A stretch of DNA of 64,000 bases from Myxococcales bacterium (lineage in GTDB: Bacteria; Myxococcota_A; Bradymonadia; UBA7976; UBA1532): contig JACKDN010000025.1 of assembly GCA_020633465.1 (NCBI GenBank), forward strand, positions 55,323 to 119,322. Direction: 5' to 3'. The translations under genes were made by a program, and so were the position numbers. Under the pieces are notes generated by a model. The model searched no databases and had not been told where the DNA came from. It was given only the letters and a program-made list of their open reading frames with translations. Positions 1 through 9,461 of this stretch are shown here, in pieces. Each line of letters begins with the position of its first letter. The first letter of the stretch is position 1.

Positions 1-3000
1 ATCCGCGTGTACGGCCTCGAAGACTTCCTGACCGCGCTGGTGGGCAAGGTGTCCGACGAGGCGCGCGCGCAGATCGAGTCGCTGCTGAGCGACATCCCCG
101 ATCTGCCCGGCGACTTCGAGATGTCGGGCGACGACCAGGATCCCCTCGACCCGGCCTTCTTCCACGGCGTCCACACCGGCCTGAAGGTGGAGTACCGCAG
201 CTTCGTGGTGACCGGGCAGAACGCGATCCTGCACCAGTTCACGCTGGTCAACGAGAGCCGGCGGATCCTCCCCTTCGTGCACGTGGGCATGATCAGCGAC
301 ATGGATCTGAAGCCCGCCTCGCGCGACGACGGCACCGACTACGACGCGGCCACCGGCACCGCGCTGGTGCACGACGAGCACCCCTACGCCGACGAGCCCA
401 CCTTCTTCGCCGTGGGATCGGCCCCGTCGCGCATGGGATCGCCGCGCTTCGTGCAGTCGAACTACAACCTGGACGATCGCCTGTCGCTGTCGCAGTTCGC
501 GCCGTCCATCGACGACAACCGCAAGCGCTTCTTCCTGTGGCACCCGGACGTCAGCGGCGACCACGACGACGTCGACGCGCGCAGCGAGAAGCAGGTGGCC
601 GTGGCGATGCTGCTCGACGGCCCGCTGCTGCCCGGCGAGCGGGCGCGCGTGGCCTTCTGCTACGCCGGCGCCAAGGCGGGCAGCGCGGGCGCGGCGCGCG
701 CCGAGATGCTCGCGACGATGACCGCGTGCCAGGCGCTCGACGGGCTCTTGAACGCGGCCTGCGGCGACGGCGCGCTGCAGGTGGGCGAGGTGTGCGACGA
801 CGGCAACACCGCCGACGGTGACGGGTGCAGCGCCGAGTGCACGCTGGAGCGTTGCGGCGACGGTCGGAAGACCGGCGCAGAAGAGTGCGACGACGGCAAC
901 ACCGAGAGCGACGACGGCTGCACCGCGGACTGCCGCACCGAGCGTTGCGGTGACGGCATCCGCCAGGCCAACGAGGCCTGCGACGACGGCGACGAGGACG
1001 ACACCGACGCCTGCCGCAACGACTGCACGCGGGCGCGGTGCGGCGACGGCGTGCTGAGGCGGTGCGACCCGGACGCGGGCGAGGACTGTTCGACGCTGTG
1101 CGACACATCGCTCGAATACTGCCTGCGCCTGACGCTGAACACCGAGACGCTCGATCCCGGGCCGCGCACGGGTCGCGAGAACAGCCTCGCGCCGCTGGCC
1201 GAGCGCCCGGTCGAGGTGGCCGTGTCCTTCGACGTCGACCGCGTCGAGCAGGTGCCCGGTCCGCAGCGGGCGCGGCGCTACGTCACCGCAGGCGTCGTCG
1301 TGCGCTTCGCCGACCGCGACCTCGATCGCGAGCTCGGCGCCGCGCTGACCGGGCACCCCTGGGAGATCCTGCTGACCAGCGGACCGGGCGGCGTCGCGCT
1401 GCGCACCACCGACGCCGACACGCGGGTGATGCGCGTGCGCACCGTGCTCGAGCTGCGCGCCGACCGCACGGGGCTCGGCGTCGACGAGACCGCGCTGCCC
1501 GTGCTGATGTCCATGCAGGCCGAGGGCGCCTTCGAGGTGCAGCGCGTCGGGGGCGGCACGCTGGCAGAGTCGGCCGCGGGCGGCGCGACGCTCGACCTCG
1601 TGCCCGGCGCCGAGGCCGTCGCGACGCTGGAGCAATGCGACGACGGCAACGCGAACGACCACGACGACTGCCTGTCGACCTGCGAGCGGGCGCGCTGCGG
1701 CGACGGCGTCGTCTGGTACGCCGGCGGCGAGACCTGCGACGACGGAGAGGCGAACGGGGACGGCGCCTGCACCGCGCCGGGTCCCCAGGGCCCCGGCTGC
1801 CGCGCGGCGAACCCGGCGGCCTGTGGCGACGGAAACATCGATCCCGGCGAGGAGTGCGACGACGCCGACAACGTGGACGGCGACGGGTGCAGCGCGCTCT
1901 GCCGCACCGAGCGCTGCGGCGACGGCGTGGTGCAGGCCGGCGAAGAGTGCGACGACGGCAACGCGGTCGACGGCGACGGCTGCACGGCCGCGTGCGCGGC
2001 GGAGCGTTGCGGCGACGGCGTGGTGCAGGCCGGCGAGCAATGCGACGACGGCGACGTGAACGCCGACGGGAGCGATTGCCTGCCCGACTGCACCCGCGCC
2101 GTGTGCGGCGACGGGCGGCTGCTGCTCGACGTCGAGGAGTGCGACGACGCCAACCTGCTGCCCGGCGACGGCTGCGCGCCCGATTGCACGGCCGAGGTGT
2201 GCGGCGACGGCCGGCCCGGCCCCGGCGAGGCCTGCGACGACGGCAACCGCGAGGCGTTCGACGGCTGCGGACCCACCTGCCGGCTGGAAGGCTGCGGCGA
2301 CGGCGTGCGCGGGCCGGGCGAGCAATGCGACGACGGCAACGCGCTCGACGGGGACGGCTGCGACAAGGACTGCGCGCTCGAGAACCCCGAGGCGTGCGGC
2401 GACGGCGTCGTCGGGCCGGGCGAGCAATGCGACGACGGCGGCACGGTCGAGGGCGACGGCTGCGACGCCGTGTGTCGGCTGGAGGATCCCGCCGCCTGCG
2501 GCGACGGCGACCTCGATCCCGGCGAGCAATGCGACGACGGCAACACGGTGTCGGGCGACGGCTGCAGCGGCGCCTGCGGCGTGGAGCGTTGCGGGGACGC
2601 CATCCAGCAGCCCGGCGAGGCCTGCGACGACGGCAACACCGCCGCCGGCGACGGCTGCGCGCCGGACTGTTCGATCGAACCGTCGACCTGCGGCGACGGC
2701 GCGCACCAGGTGGGCGAGCAATGCGACGACGGCAACACGGCCGACGGCGACGGCTGCGCCGCCGACTGCCGAGTCGAGGATCCCATGGGCCCCACCGCCG
2801 ACTGCGGCAACGGCACGCTCGACCGCGGCGAGTCCTGCGACGACGGCGACCGCGACGACGGCGACGGGTGCGACGCGTTCTGCCAGGTCGAGCGCGGCGT
2901 CTGCGGCAACGGCGGCGTCGAGCGCGGCGAAGGCTGCGACGACGGCAACACCGAGCCCGGCGACGGCTGCGACCCGCAATGCCAGCTCGAGGCCGTGTGC

Positions 3001-3513
3001 GGCGACGGCCAGCGCGACTTCGGCGAGGCCTGCGACGACGGCAACACGAACGCCGGCGACGGCTGCGGCCCGCGCTGCAAGCCCGAGGCGGTCTGCGGCG
3101 ACGGGCGCCTGGACCCCGGCGAGACCTGCGACGACGGCAACGTGATGGCCGGCGACGGCTGCAGCGGCGGCTGCCAGATCGAGGCGGTCTGCGGCGACGG
3201 CACGGTGGACGCCACCGAGGCCTGCGACGACGGCAACACCACGCCCGGTGACGGCTGCGACGCGACCTGCCGCGTCGAGACGCCCGCCACCGACGAGGGC
3301 TTCTGCGGCGACGGGATCGTGCAACCCGGCGAGGCCTGCGATCCCGCCGAGGAGCAGGCGCCGGGCGCCGCGGAGTATCGGCTGCGGCCCTGCAACGACG
3401 ACTGCACCGAGCGCAAGGAGGGGTGCGGGTGCAGGGCGACGGATGGGGCGCCGGGCGGGGCGCTGTGGTTGCTGCTGGTGGGGCTGTGGGGGGTGCGGCG
3501 GCGGCGGGGGTGA
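1..3513 (+). CDS. DUF4215 cysteine-repeat surface protein with MYXO-CTERM tail (5' partial)
   Basis: The frame is open from base 1, so the start lies outside the window; a GTG at 7 exists but nothing supports it as the true start. The first ~240 residues are an unassigned beta-rich region. About 20 DUF4215 units follow (CGDG, then GE-CDDGN, then GDGC), each with about six Cys. A non-repeat domain of ~160 residues (about 1120-1630) splits the array after the third full unit. The C-terminus has a Cys pair (GCGC), one hydrophobic segment and an Arg cluster, which is the MYXO-CTERM sorting tail known from Myxococcota, so cell-surface anchoring is likely. DUF4215 function is unknown; adhesion or metal binding are guesses. 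The last ~90 bases switch to strongly G-rich codons. Confidence 0.9.
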   Translation: MRVYGLEDFLTALVGKVSDEARAQIESLLSDIPDLPGDFEMSGDDQDPLDPAFFHGVHTGLKVEYRSFVVTGQNAILHQFTLVNESRRILPFVHVGMISDMDLKPASRDDGTDYDAATGTALVHDEHPYADEPTFFAVGSAPSRMGSPRFVQSNYNLDDRLSLSQFAPSIDDNRKRFFLWHPDVSGDHDDVDARSEKQVAVAMLLDGPLLPGERARVAFCYAGAKAGSAGAARAEMLATMTACQALDGLLNAACGDGALQVGEVCDDGNTADGDGCSAECTLERCGDGRKTGAEECDDGNTESDDGCTADCRTERCGDGIRQANEACDDGDEDDTDACRNDCTRARCGDGVLRRCDPDAGEDCSTLCDTSLEYCLRLTLNTETLDPGPRTGRENSLAPLAERPVEVAVSFDVDRVEQVPGPQRARRYVTAGVVVRFADRDLDRELGAALTGHPWEILLTSGPGGVALRTTDADTRVMRVRTVLELRADRTGLGVDETALPVLMSMQAEGAFEVQRVGGGTLAESAAGGATLDLVPGAEAVATLEQCDDGNANDHDDCLSTCERARCGDGVVWYAGGETCDDGEANGDGACTAPGPQGPGCRAANPAACGDGNIDPGEECDDADNVDGDGCSALCRTERCGDGVVQAGEECDDGNAVDGDGCTAACAAERCGDGVVQAGEQCDDGDVNADGSDCLPDCTRAVCGDGRLLLDVEECDDANLLPGDGCAPDCTAEVCGDGRPGPGEACDDGNREAFDGCGPTCRLEGCGDGVRGPGEQCDDGNALDGDGCDKDCALENPEACGDGVVGPGEQCDDGGTVEGDGCDAVCRLEDPAACGDGDLDPGEQCDDGNTVSGDGCSGACGVERCGDAIQQPGEACDDGNTAAGDGCAPDCSIEPSTCGDGAHQVGEQCDDGNTADGDGCAADCRVEDPMGPTADCGNGTLDRGESCDDGDRDDGDGCDAFCQVERGVCGNGGVERGEGCDDGNTEPGDGCDPQCQLEAVCGDGQRDFGEACDDGNTNAGDGCGPRCKPEAVCGDGRLDPGETCDDGNVMAGDGCSGGCQIEAVCGDGTVDATEACDDGNTTPGDGCDATCRVETPATDEGFCGDGIVQPGEACDPAEEQAPGAAEYRLRPCNDDCTERKEGCGCRATDGAPGGALWLLLVGLWGVRRRRG

Positions 3514-3610
3514 GGGGGCGGGGGCGGTCGGGGGCGCTGATCGATCGGTCCGTGGGACGCGAAGGCTCTGGCCAATTGCAGGGGGTCGACAGGCGAGCGT
3601 TGGGGCCTTT

Positions 3611-3642
3611 CGGGCACGGGCACGGGCACGGGCACGGGCACG
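3611..3642. repeat. Hexanucleotide tandem repeat CGGGCA x5
   Basis: Five perfect copies of CGGGCA lie in the 189-bp gap between the convergent DUF4215 and MDR genes. The rest of the gap is G-rich and shows no gene. A second hexamer array system sits in another convergent gap at 41491-41706. Confidence 0.9.
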
Positions 3643-3702
3643 TCTCGCGTCGGGCGTCGCGTCGGAGCCATCGTTCGTGCGGCGCCGGGAGGACGCGGGT
3701 GG

Positions 3703-4698
3703 TCAGGCGGCGACGCGCAGGGGCTCGGGTTCGGCGAGGGTGATGACGACGCTGCCGCGGGCGGCGCCGGACTCGACGCGGACGTGGGCCTGGGCGATGC
3801 GGGTCAGCGGGAAGCGCTGGTCGATCACGGGGCGCAGGGCGCCGGCCTCGAACAGGGCGCGCACGCGCTCGACCAGGGCGGCGTCGGGCAGCGCGAGGCC
3901 GAACAGGGCGCGGCGCGCGCCGAACAGCTTCGTCAGCAACATCCAGAACAGGATGCTCGCGCTCAGCCGGGTCGTCAGGAAGCGGCCGCGGCGGGCCAGC
4001 ACGCGGCGGACCTGGCGGAAGCCGATCCGGCCGGCGGTGTCGAACACCACGTCGTAGCGGCGGTCGCCGGTCGTGGGATCCACGGCGCGGTAGTCGAGCA
4101 CATGATCGGCGCCCAGGGCGCGCACCAGATCGGCCTTCGCGGCGCTGGCGACGCCCGTGACCTCGGCGCCGCGGGCCTTGGCGATCTGCACCGCCGCGCG
4201 GCCGACGCCGCCCGACGCGCCCAGGATCAGGACGCGCTCGCCCGCGCCCAGCTCGGCCAGCTTCTCGAGGAAGGTCACCGCGGTGCCCGCGCCGTAGGGC
4301 GCGTCGGCGATCTCGTCGTAGCGCACCCCCGCCGGCATCTTGGCGATGGCCCCCTCGGCCTTCACCGCGACGAACTCGGCCTGCGCCCCGCTGTCGCAGG
4401 CGCCGAAGACGTCGTCGCCCACGGCGAAGCGCGTGACGTCGGCGCCGACCTCGACCACCCGGCCGGCGAAGTTGCCGCCGGGCACCCGGTTCTTGGGGCG
4501 CAGCAGGCCCATCATCAGCCGGCCGGGCAGCCACCCGATGCCGGGGAAGTCGGCGGCGCGGACGTGGCGGTCGCCCTGCGTGACGGGGCTGGCGAACACC
4601 CGCACCACCACCTGGTCGGCGCCGACGCTCGGGATGGGCGCCTCGCCCACGGTCAGGGTCTCGGGGGCACCGTACTGCGTGTGAATGGCGGCCTGCAT
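3703..4698 (-). CDS. Zinc-independent MDR NAD(P)H:quinone reductase-like oxidoreductase
   Basis: 331 residues. It belongs to the medium-chain dehydrogenase/reductase superfamily, quinone oxidoreductase branch: GroES-like N-terminal half, then a Rossmann domain with the GASGGVGRAAVQIAKARGA dinucleotide-binding turn. I see no structural-zinc Cys cluster, as expected for this branch, which reduces quinones or enones with NADPH in the cytoplasm. The start at 4698 is chosen because GAGGAGGAC lies just upstream; the frame extends 20 codons further to 4758 without a good ribosome site. The upstream region carries a 71-bp segment similar to the promoter and start of the LysR gene at 10346, so this gene probably once had a divergent LysR neighbour. 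Confidence 0.88.
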   Translation of the reverse strand: MQAAIHTQYGAPETLTVGEAPIPSVGADQVVVRVFASPVTQGDRHVRAADFPGIGWLPGRLMMGLLRPKNRVPGGNFAGRVVEVGADVTRFAVGDDVFGACDSGAQAEFVAVKAEGAIAKMPAGVRYDEIADAPYGAGTAVTFLEKLAELGAGERVLILGASGGVGRAAVQIAKARGAEVTGVASAAKADLVRALGADHVLDYRAVDPTTGDRRYDVVFDTAGRIGFRQVRRVLARRGRFLTTRLSASILFWMLLTKLFGARRALFGLALPDAALVERVRALFEAGALRPVIDQRFPLTRIAQAHVRVESGAARGSVVITLAEPEPLRVAA

Positions 4699-4762
4699 GT
4701 CGTCCTCCTCGGCTGTTCTGTCATCCGCGGCCGATGTCCGTCCCGACCGTCTGATCACGTTC

Positions 4763-4833
4763 TACCGATTCATCTGCGCAGTCGTCTTCGCCCAAACAAG
4801 CAACCGTTCCATGCATTTATGCATGAACTAACG
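4763..4833 (+). promoter_or_regulatory. Remnant of a lysR promoter/start region, near-copy of 10298-10368
   Basis: Aligned without gaps to 10298-10368, I count 27/30 identities in the first 30 bases and about 52/71 overall. The copy includes the two-ATG start region (ATGCAT..GCATG at 4811-4825 against 10346-10360), but here it reads only six codons before a stop. It lies divergently upstream of the MDR gene. The whole 4699-5058 gap holds this remnant and the CACGTG repeats; I see no gene in it. Confidence 0.6.
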
Positions 4834-4852
4834 TACCGCCATCTTCGCCCCC

Positions 4853-4902
4853 CACGTGCCACCCAATTCTCCGCCCCACGTGCCCTCCACACGTGCCACC
4901 CA
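4853..4902. repeat. Three CACGTG palindromes with a repeated CACGTGCCACCCA 13-mer
   Basis: CACGTG occurs at 4853, 4877 and 4890. The 13-mer CACGTGCCACCCA is identical at 4853-4865 and 4890-4902. They lie 160-200 bp upstream of the Y1-transposase-like gene at 5059 and could be binding sites for a regulator or substrate repeats for the RAYT-like protein. Confidence 0.6.
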
Positions 4903-5058
4903 GATCTCGGCAAGTCGGCCAACCGCTCCGAGAGCCTCCCCGCACAGCCCACCTGCGCCACGACCACGGCGAAGAAATCGTCGAAAACGGCCGCCCGGGC
5001 GCAACACGCGCTTCCACTGTCCGATAGGGGCCTCCGCGAACAACCGCCGGAGGACCCC

Positions 5059-5997
5059 ATGGCCCGCAAGATGCGCTACGTTCCCGACGCCACACGCCCC
5101 ATCGAGATCACCGTCCGCTGCATCCAGGGGCGCTACCTGCTGCGCCCCTCGCCGACCCTCGACCGCCGCGTCATCGGCGTCGTCGCCCACGCCGCCGAGA
5201 AGTACGGCGTGGTCGTGCACGGCATCAACACGATGAGCAACCACTACGCGCTGATCGTGACCGTGCCCGACGCCGCGACGATGGCGGCGTTCATGTGCCT
5301 GGTGAACCAGCAGATCTCCATCGAGGTCGGGCACCTGCACGACTGGAAGGGCCCGATGTGGCAGGGCCGCTACCACGCCATCGTCATCGACGACGAGGCG
5401 AGCGAGGTCGAGCGCCTGCGCTACCTGCTGAGCAACTGCGTCAAGGAGAACTGCACGGAGCGCATCGCCGAGTGGCCCGGGGTCCAGTCCGACGCCGCGC
5501 TGCTGGGCAGCGGCAAGCTGAAGGGCGAGTGGGTCGACCGCACCGCGCTGCACGCGGCGCGGCTGATGAACCCCGACGCCGACGTCGACGAGGCCGACTT
5601 CACCACCCCCATGCACCTCGAGCTGAAGCCCTTGCCCAGCCTCGCCCACCTGTCCCACGGCCAGCGCGCCACCCTCGTCCGCCGCATCATCCGCGAGGTC
5701 GAAGCGGCCGCCGCCGAAGAGCGCCGCCGCACGGGCAAGTCCGTTCTCGGCGCCGCCCGCGTGCTCGCCATGCATCCGCACCACCGCCCGGCCAGCATGG
5801 ACGAGAGCCCGATGCCCCTCGTCCACACGACGACCAAGGCGACCCGCAAGCTCTGGCGCGCCGCCTACGCCGCGTTCGTCGAGGCCTACCGCCGCGCCGC
5901 CGACGCCCTGCGCGCCCACCGCGGCAAGTGCAACTTCCCCGAGGGCTGCGTGCTCCCGCTCCACGCCTTCTGCGACCCGCCCGCCGCGGCGACGTAG
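5059..5997 (+). CDS. RAYT-like Y1 transposase (REP-associated), HUH motif degenerate
   Basis: 312 residues. The N-terminal ~140 residues match the Y1/IS200-like transposase fold of REP-associated tyrosine transposases: RCIQGRYLL beta strand, the MSNHYALIV segment (residues 59-67) and a helix with Tyr122 (RYLLSN) as candidate nucleophile. The family HUH motif should read His-x-His; here it is His62-Tyr63-Ala64, so the second metal ligand is missing. The basic C-terminal half is typical of the long myxobacterial versions. The start follows CCGGAGGA. No flanking IS ends are visible and the gene stands alone. It is probably a domesticated or inactive transposase; loss of metal binding is inference. 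Confidence 0.8.
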   Translation: MARKMRYVPDATRPIEITVRCIQGRYLLRPSPTLDRRVIGVVAHAAEKYGVVVHGINTMSNHYALIVTVPDAATMAAFMCLVNQQISIEVGHLHDWKGPMWQGRYHAIVIDDEASEVERLRYLLSNCVKENCTERIAEWPGVQSDAALLGSGKLKGEWVDRTALHAARLMNPDADVDEADFTTPMHLELKPLPSLAHLSHGQRATLVRRIIREVEAAAAEERRRTGKSVLGAARVLAMHPHHRPASMDESPMPLVHTTTKATRKLWRAAYAAFVEAYRRAADALRAHRGKCNFPEGCVLPLHAFCDPPAAAT

Positions 5998-6229
5998 CGC
6001 CCGCCGCGCCGCCCGAACCCGCCACCGTCCGCGCCCCGCGCCACCGACGAAGTGCGCCCACCTGCCGCCGCCCACGCCCCCTTCACCCGCCCCCCGCGCG
6101 TCTTCGCCCGCCGCACAGCCCACGAAGCCCCGACCGAACGTCTCACGGCGCTCCAGTCCGCCCAGTCACGCCGGATTCATCCACTCCCGCTGAAACCCGG
6201 AGCCCCGCCACCACCCTCTCCCCTATCTG

Positions 6230-9200
6230 CCTGGCACCGAGGACGACGGTGTCGTCGATGCCGTCGGCCAGCACCCTTCACCAGCGTGCCGTTGCTCGCG
6301 GCGACCCAACGCCCCAGCGCTCGGTCGTAGATAGCCGGCGGGCACGGTGCCGGTGTACACGGTGCCGGTGTCCCACGCCGTGTCCGGCGGCGTGGGTCAT
6401 CGGGAACTCCAGGAAGTTCTCGACGTAGAAGACCACCGGCGGATCGAACTTCACCTGCGCCGCCGCCGCCAGCTCGTCGACCATCAGCTCGATCGCGTAG
6501 GTGTATGCCGTCGGCTCGGGCAGCGGCGCGGGCATCGTCGCGAGGCCCTGCGGGCCCACGGTGTATTCGATCGCGCGGATGTTGTAGTCGCCCACCAGCG
6601 GCGTCTCGGTGCCGTCGGGCGCCACCTCGACGACGGTGGTGGAAGGGCGCACCAGCACGGTGGCCTGGCGCACGAGGTCGGGTGCGGTCGGATCGATCGG
6701 ATCGGGCTCACTCTCGACGCGGCCGAGCGCCACCTGCAGATCGGTGGCGGCGCGGTCGATCAGCGTCGGCGGGTGCTCGGCGTCGTCGACCGCCAGCATC
6801 ACGACATCCTCGATACGCCAGCGCTCGGCGCGCCCCAGCTTCACCCGGCGATGCACGCTCAGGTACTCGGGCCGACCGTCCGGCGCCAGCCGGTCGAAGC
6901 TCAGCAGCGCGTGCCCGCCGCCGGGTACGACGATCGTGAACTCGCCGTCCGGGCGACTCTGGACCGAGCCCGCGTCCGGCCGACCGAAGACCGAGACCCG
7001 AACCCGCGGCAACGGCGGGCCGCCCCGCTGGACGATGCGACCGCTGACCACGGTGCGAGGCTCGGCATCGTCGACAACAGTCCAACCCGCCTGCGGAGGG
7101 CTGGCACCCCCGATGATGCTGTCGACCAGATCGCCCGGACCCGCGACCCCGCCCGGTGGTGGCACGACCACCGGGGGCGGTGTGCCGAGGCCCTCGCAGG
7201 CCGGCGCGCCCTCGTCGACCAGCCCGTCGCAGTCCTCGTCGGCGTCGTTGCACAGCTCGGGCGTGCCGGCCAGCTCGTCCGCCCCACCGTCGCAGTCGTC
7301 GTCGATGCCGTTGCAGGTCTCGGCCGTGGGCGCGCCGGGCGTGGCGCTGCAGGCGAGCGCGCCGGCCTCGCAGATCATCGGTCCAGTCCGCGCACAGGCG
7401 CCGATGCCTACGACGCACGTCTCGCCAACGCCGGCCAGCACGCCCTCGTCGACGCTCCCGTCGCAGTCGTCATCGAGACCGTTGCAGGTCAGCTCGACCG
7501 GCTCGGGCGGCTGAAGCGGCGTGGCGTCGCAGGCGGACGTGGTGAGCCCGGTGCAGGCGATGACCCCGTCCACGGCGCATCTTCCAACGCCCTCCGAACA
7601 CGCCGTGCCAAGGGCGAACCCCTCGTCGAACTCGCCATCGCAGTCGTTGTCGACGCTGTCGCACTGCTCGGCGGTGAGTGGGGAGCACGTGGCGGTCGAC
7701 GGATCGTTGCACACCACCGTCGCCCCGAGGCCGGCGCAGGCGCCGATGCCCTCGCAGGTCTGCCCGACGCCGCGCCCGCCCCAGAGGTAGCCCTCGTCCG
7801 TGACGCCGTCGCAGTCGTCGTCGACGCCGTTGCACAGCTCGGCCGTCGGTTGGCCTGCTTGGACCGAGCAGGCCACGCTCTGGCCGTCCGGCGCGCATTC
7901 GATCACACCCTCGGCGTAGCACGCGCCGAGGCCGTCCTCGCACGGATCGCCCGTGCCCCAGCCGTCGTCGACCGTGTCGTTGCAGTCGTCGTCGAGACCG
8001 TTGCACAGCTCGATCGGGCCGGGCACCGCGGCGTTGAGGTCATCGCAGTCCGTCGGCGGGAGCAGGCTGTCGCCGTCGGCGTCGTCGTCGCACGCGTCGC
8101 CGAGGCCGTCGGCGTCGAGATCGGCTCGGGAGGCGTTCGCCGTCGTCACGCAGTTGTCGCAGCGATCCGGGACGCCGTCGCCATCGAGGTCGGCGGTGAC
8201 CTGGACCGCGTACCACGGGCACACATCCTGGGTGTTGAGCACCCCATCGCCGTCGAGGTCGTCGTCGCAGGCGTCGCCGACCCAATCGAAGTCGAAGTCG
8301 GCCTGATCCGGGTTGGCGATTGTCGGACAGTTGTCGCAGTCGTCTCCCAGGCCGTCGCCGTCGAGATCGCCGCCCGCCCCCCACTGGCCCGGGCACGTGT
8401 CGCTCTCGTTGAGCGTACCGTCGCCATCGGCGTCCGGATCGCACGCATCGCCCATCGTGTCCCAGTCGGCGTCTCGCTGGCCTGGGTTGGCCGTGAACGG
8501 GCAGTTGTCGAAGGGGTCGGGGACCGCGTCTCCGTCCGTGTCGGTCATGCTGCCGCATCGATCGTCGACGGCGTCGCAGTTCATGTCGATGTATCCGGGC
8601 GGGTCCGGCGCGCCGGGACACCGATCGCAGGCGTCGCCGTGGCCGTCGCCGTCTGCGTCGTCGGTCTGACCGCTGCCGGGGTTCGGCGTCGTCGGGCAGT
8701 TGTCCGTCAGGTCCGGGACCTGGTCCCAGTCGCTGTCCTGGCAGGCGTCGCCGGTCCAGTTGAAGTCGTCGTCCTCCTGCCCTGGGTTGGCGACCAGCGG
8801 ACAGTTGTCGCAGTCGTCGCCGACGCCGTCGCCGTCGCCGTCCGTCTCACCGCCCCACCCGTCGCAGAAGTCGACCTCGTTGGCGAGGCCGTCGCCATCG
8901 CGGTCGCCGTCGCAGGCGTCACCGTCGCCGTCGCCGTCGCTGTCGCTCTGATCCTCGTTGGCGACGCTCGGGCAGTTGTCGCACGCATTGCCCAGGCCGT
9001 CGCCGTCCGGATCTGCGTGATCGGCGGTGGCCACTGGCAGCAACGGACACGGATCCGCGGTGTCCGCCAGAAGATCACCATCGCTGTCCGGCGGCGCGGC
9101 GCACGCATCTCCGACGCCGTCCCAGTTCACGTCCGCTTGGTCGCGGTTGGGCACCGCGGGACAGTTGTCACAGACGTCACCGACGCCGTCGCCGTCCTGA

Positions 9201-9461
9201 TCGGTCTGGGTCGGATTGCGATCCCAGGGGCAGTTGTCGACCTCGTCGGGCACGGTATCGCCGTCCATGCCCAGCACGACGGGATCACAGGCGTCACCGA
9301 TCATGTCGTAGTCGCGATCCTCCTGGTCGTTGGCGAGGCCGACGCAGTTGTCGTAGGCGTCGTCCGTACCGTCGCCGTCGAGATCGAAGACGCAGGATTG
9401 GGCGATGGCGGGCCAAAGGCGCCAACGCGACGAGCGCGCCGAGGATCAGTTGCCGGCGCAT
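6230..9461 (-). pseudogene. MopE/TSP3-repeat RHS (teneurin-like) protein, frameshifted and truncated
   Basis: The start at 9461 gives a signal peptide (MRRQLILGALVALAPLA) that runs out of frame in a GGCCCGCC run near 9415. One base less restores AIAQSCVFDLDGDG and the main frame, open down to 6278. That frame has about 12 thrombospondin type-3 repeats (DxDGDGxxDxxDNCP), about six MopE-type repeats (LCNGLDDDCDG), then the conserved region preceding YD repeats in RHS proteins (IEYTVG, MPAPLPEPTAYTYA, FYVENFLEFP). Beyond it, family-typical VPAGY, YDRALGRWV, SNGTLVK and VLADGIDD pieces occur in three different frames (6230-6350), and the entire YD-repeat barrel and toxin tip are gone. The first gene of the pair overlaps the secreted protein at 9446. 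Whether every indel is biological is open; the 3' loss is real. Confidence 0.8.
6346..6376. repeat. Short tandem duplication inside the RHS remnant
   Basis: A 14-15 bp unit (CACGGTGCCGGTGTA) is present twice in tandem exactly where the RHS reading frame is lost. It is a likely slippage event contributing to the frameshift. Confidence 0.6.

Noticed and set aside
1278..4534. Very long minus-strand reading frames opposite the DUF4215 gene
   Set aside because: They are Arg/Pro/Ser-rich mirror translations of the GAC/TGC repeats, have no ribosome site or domain, and run across the MDR gene.
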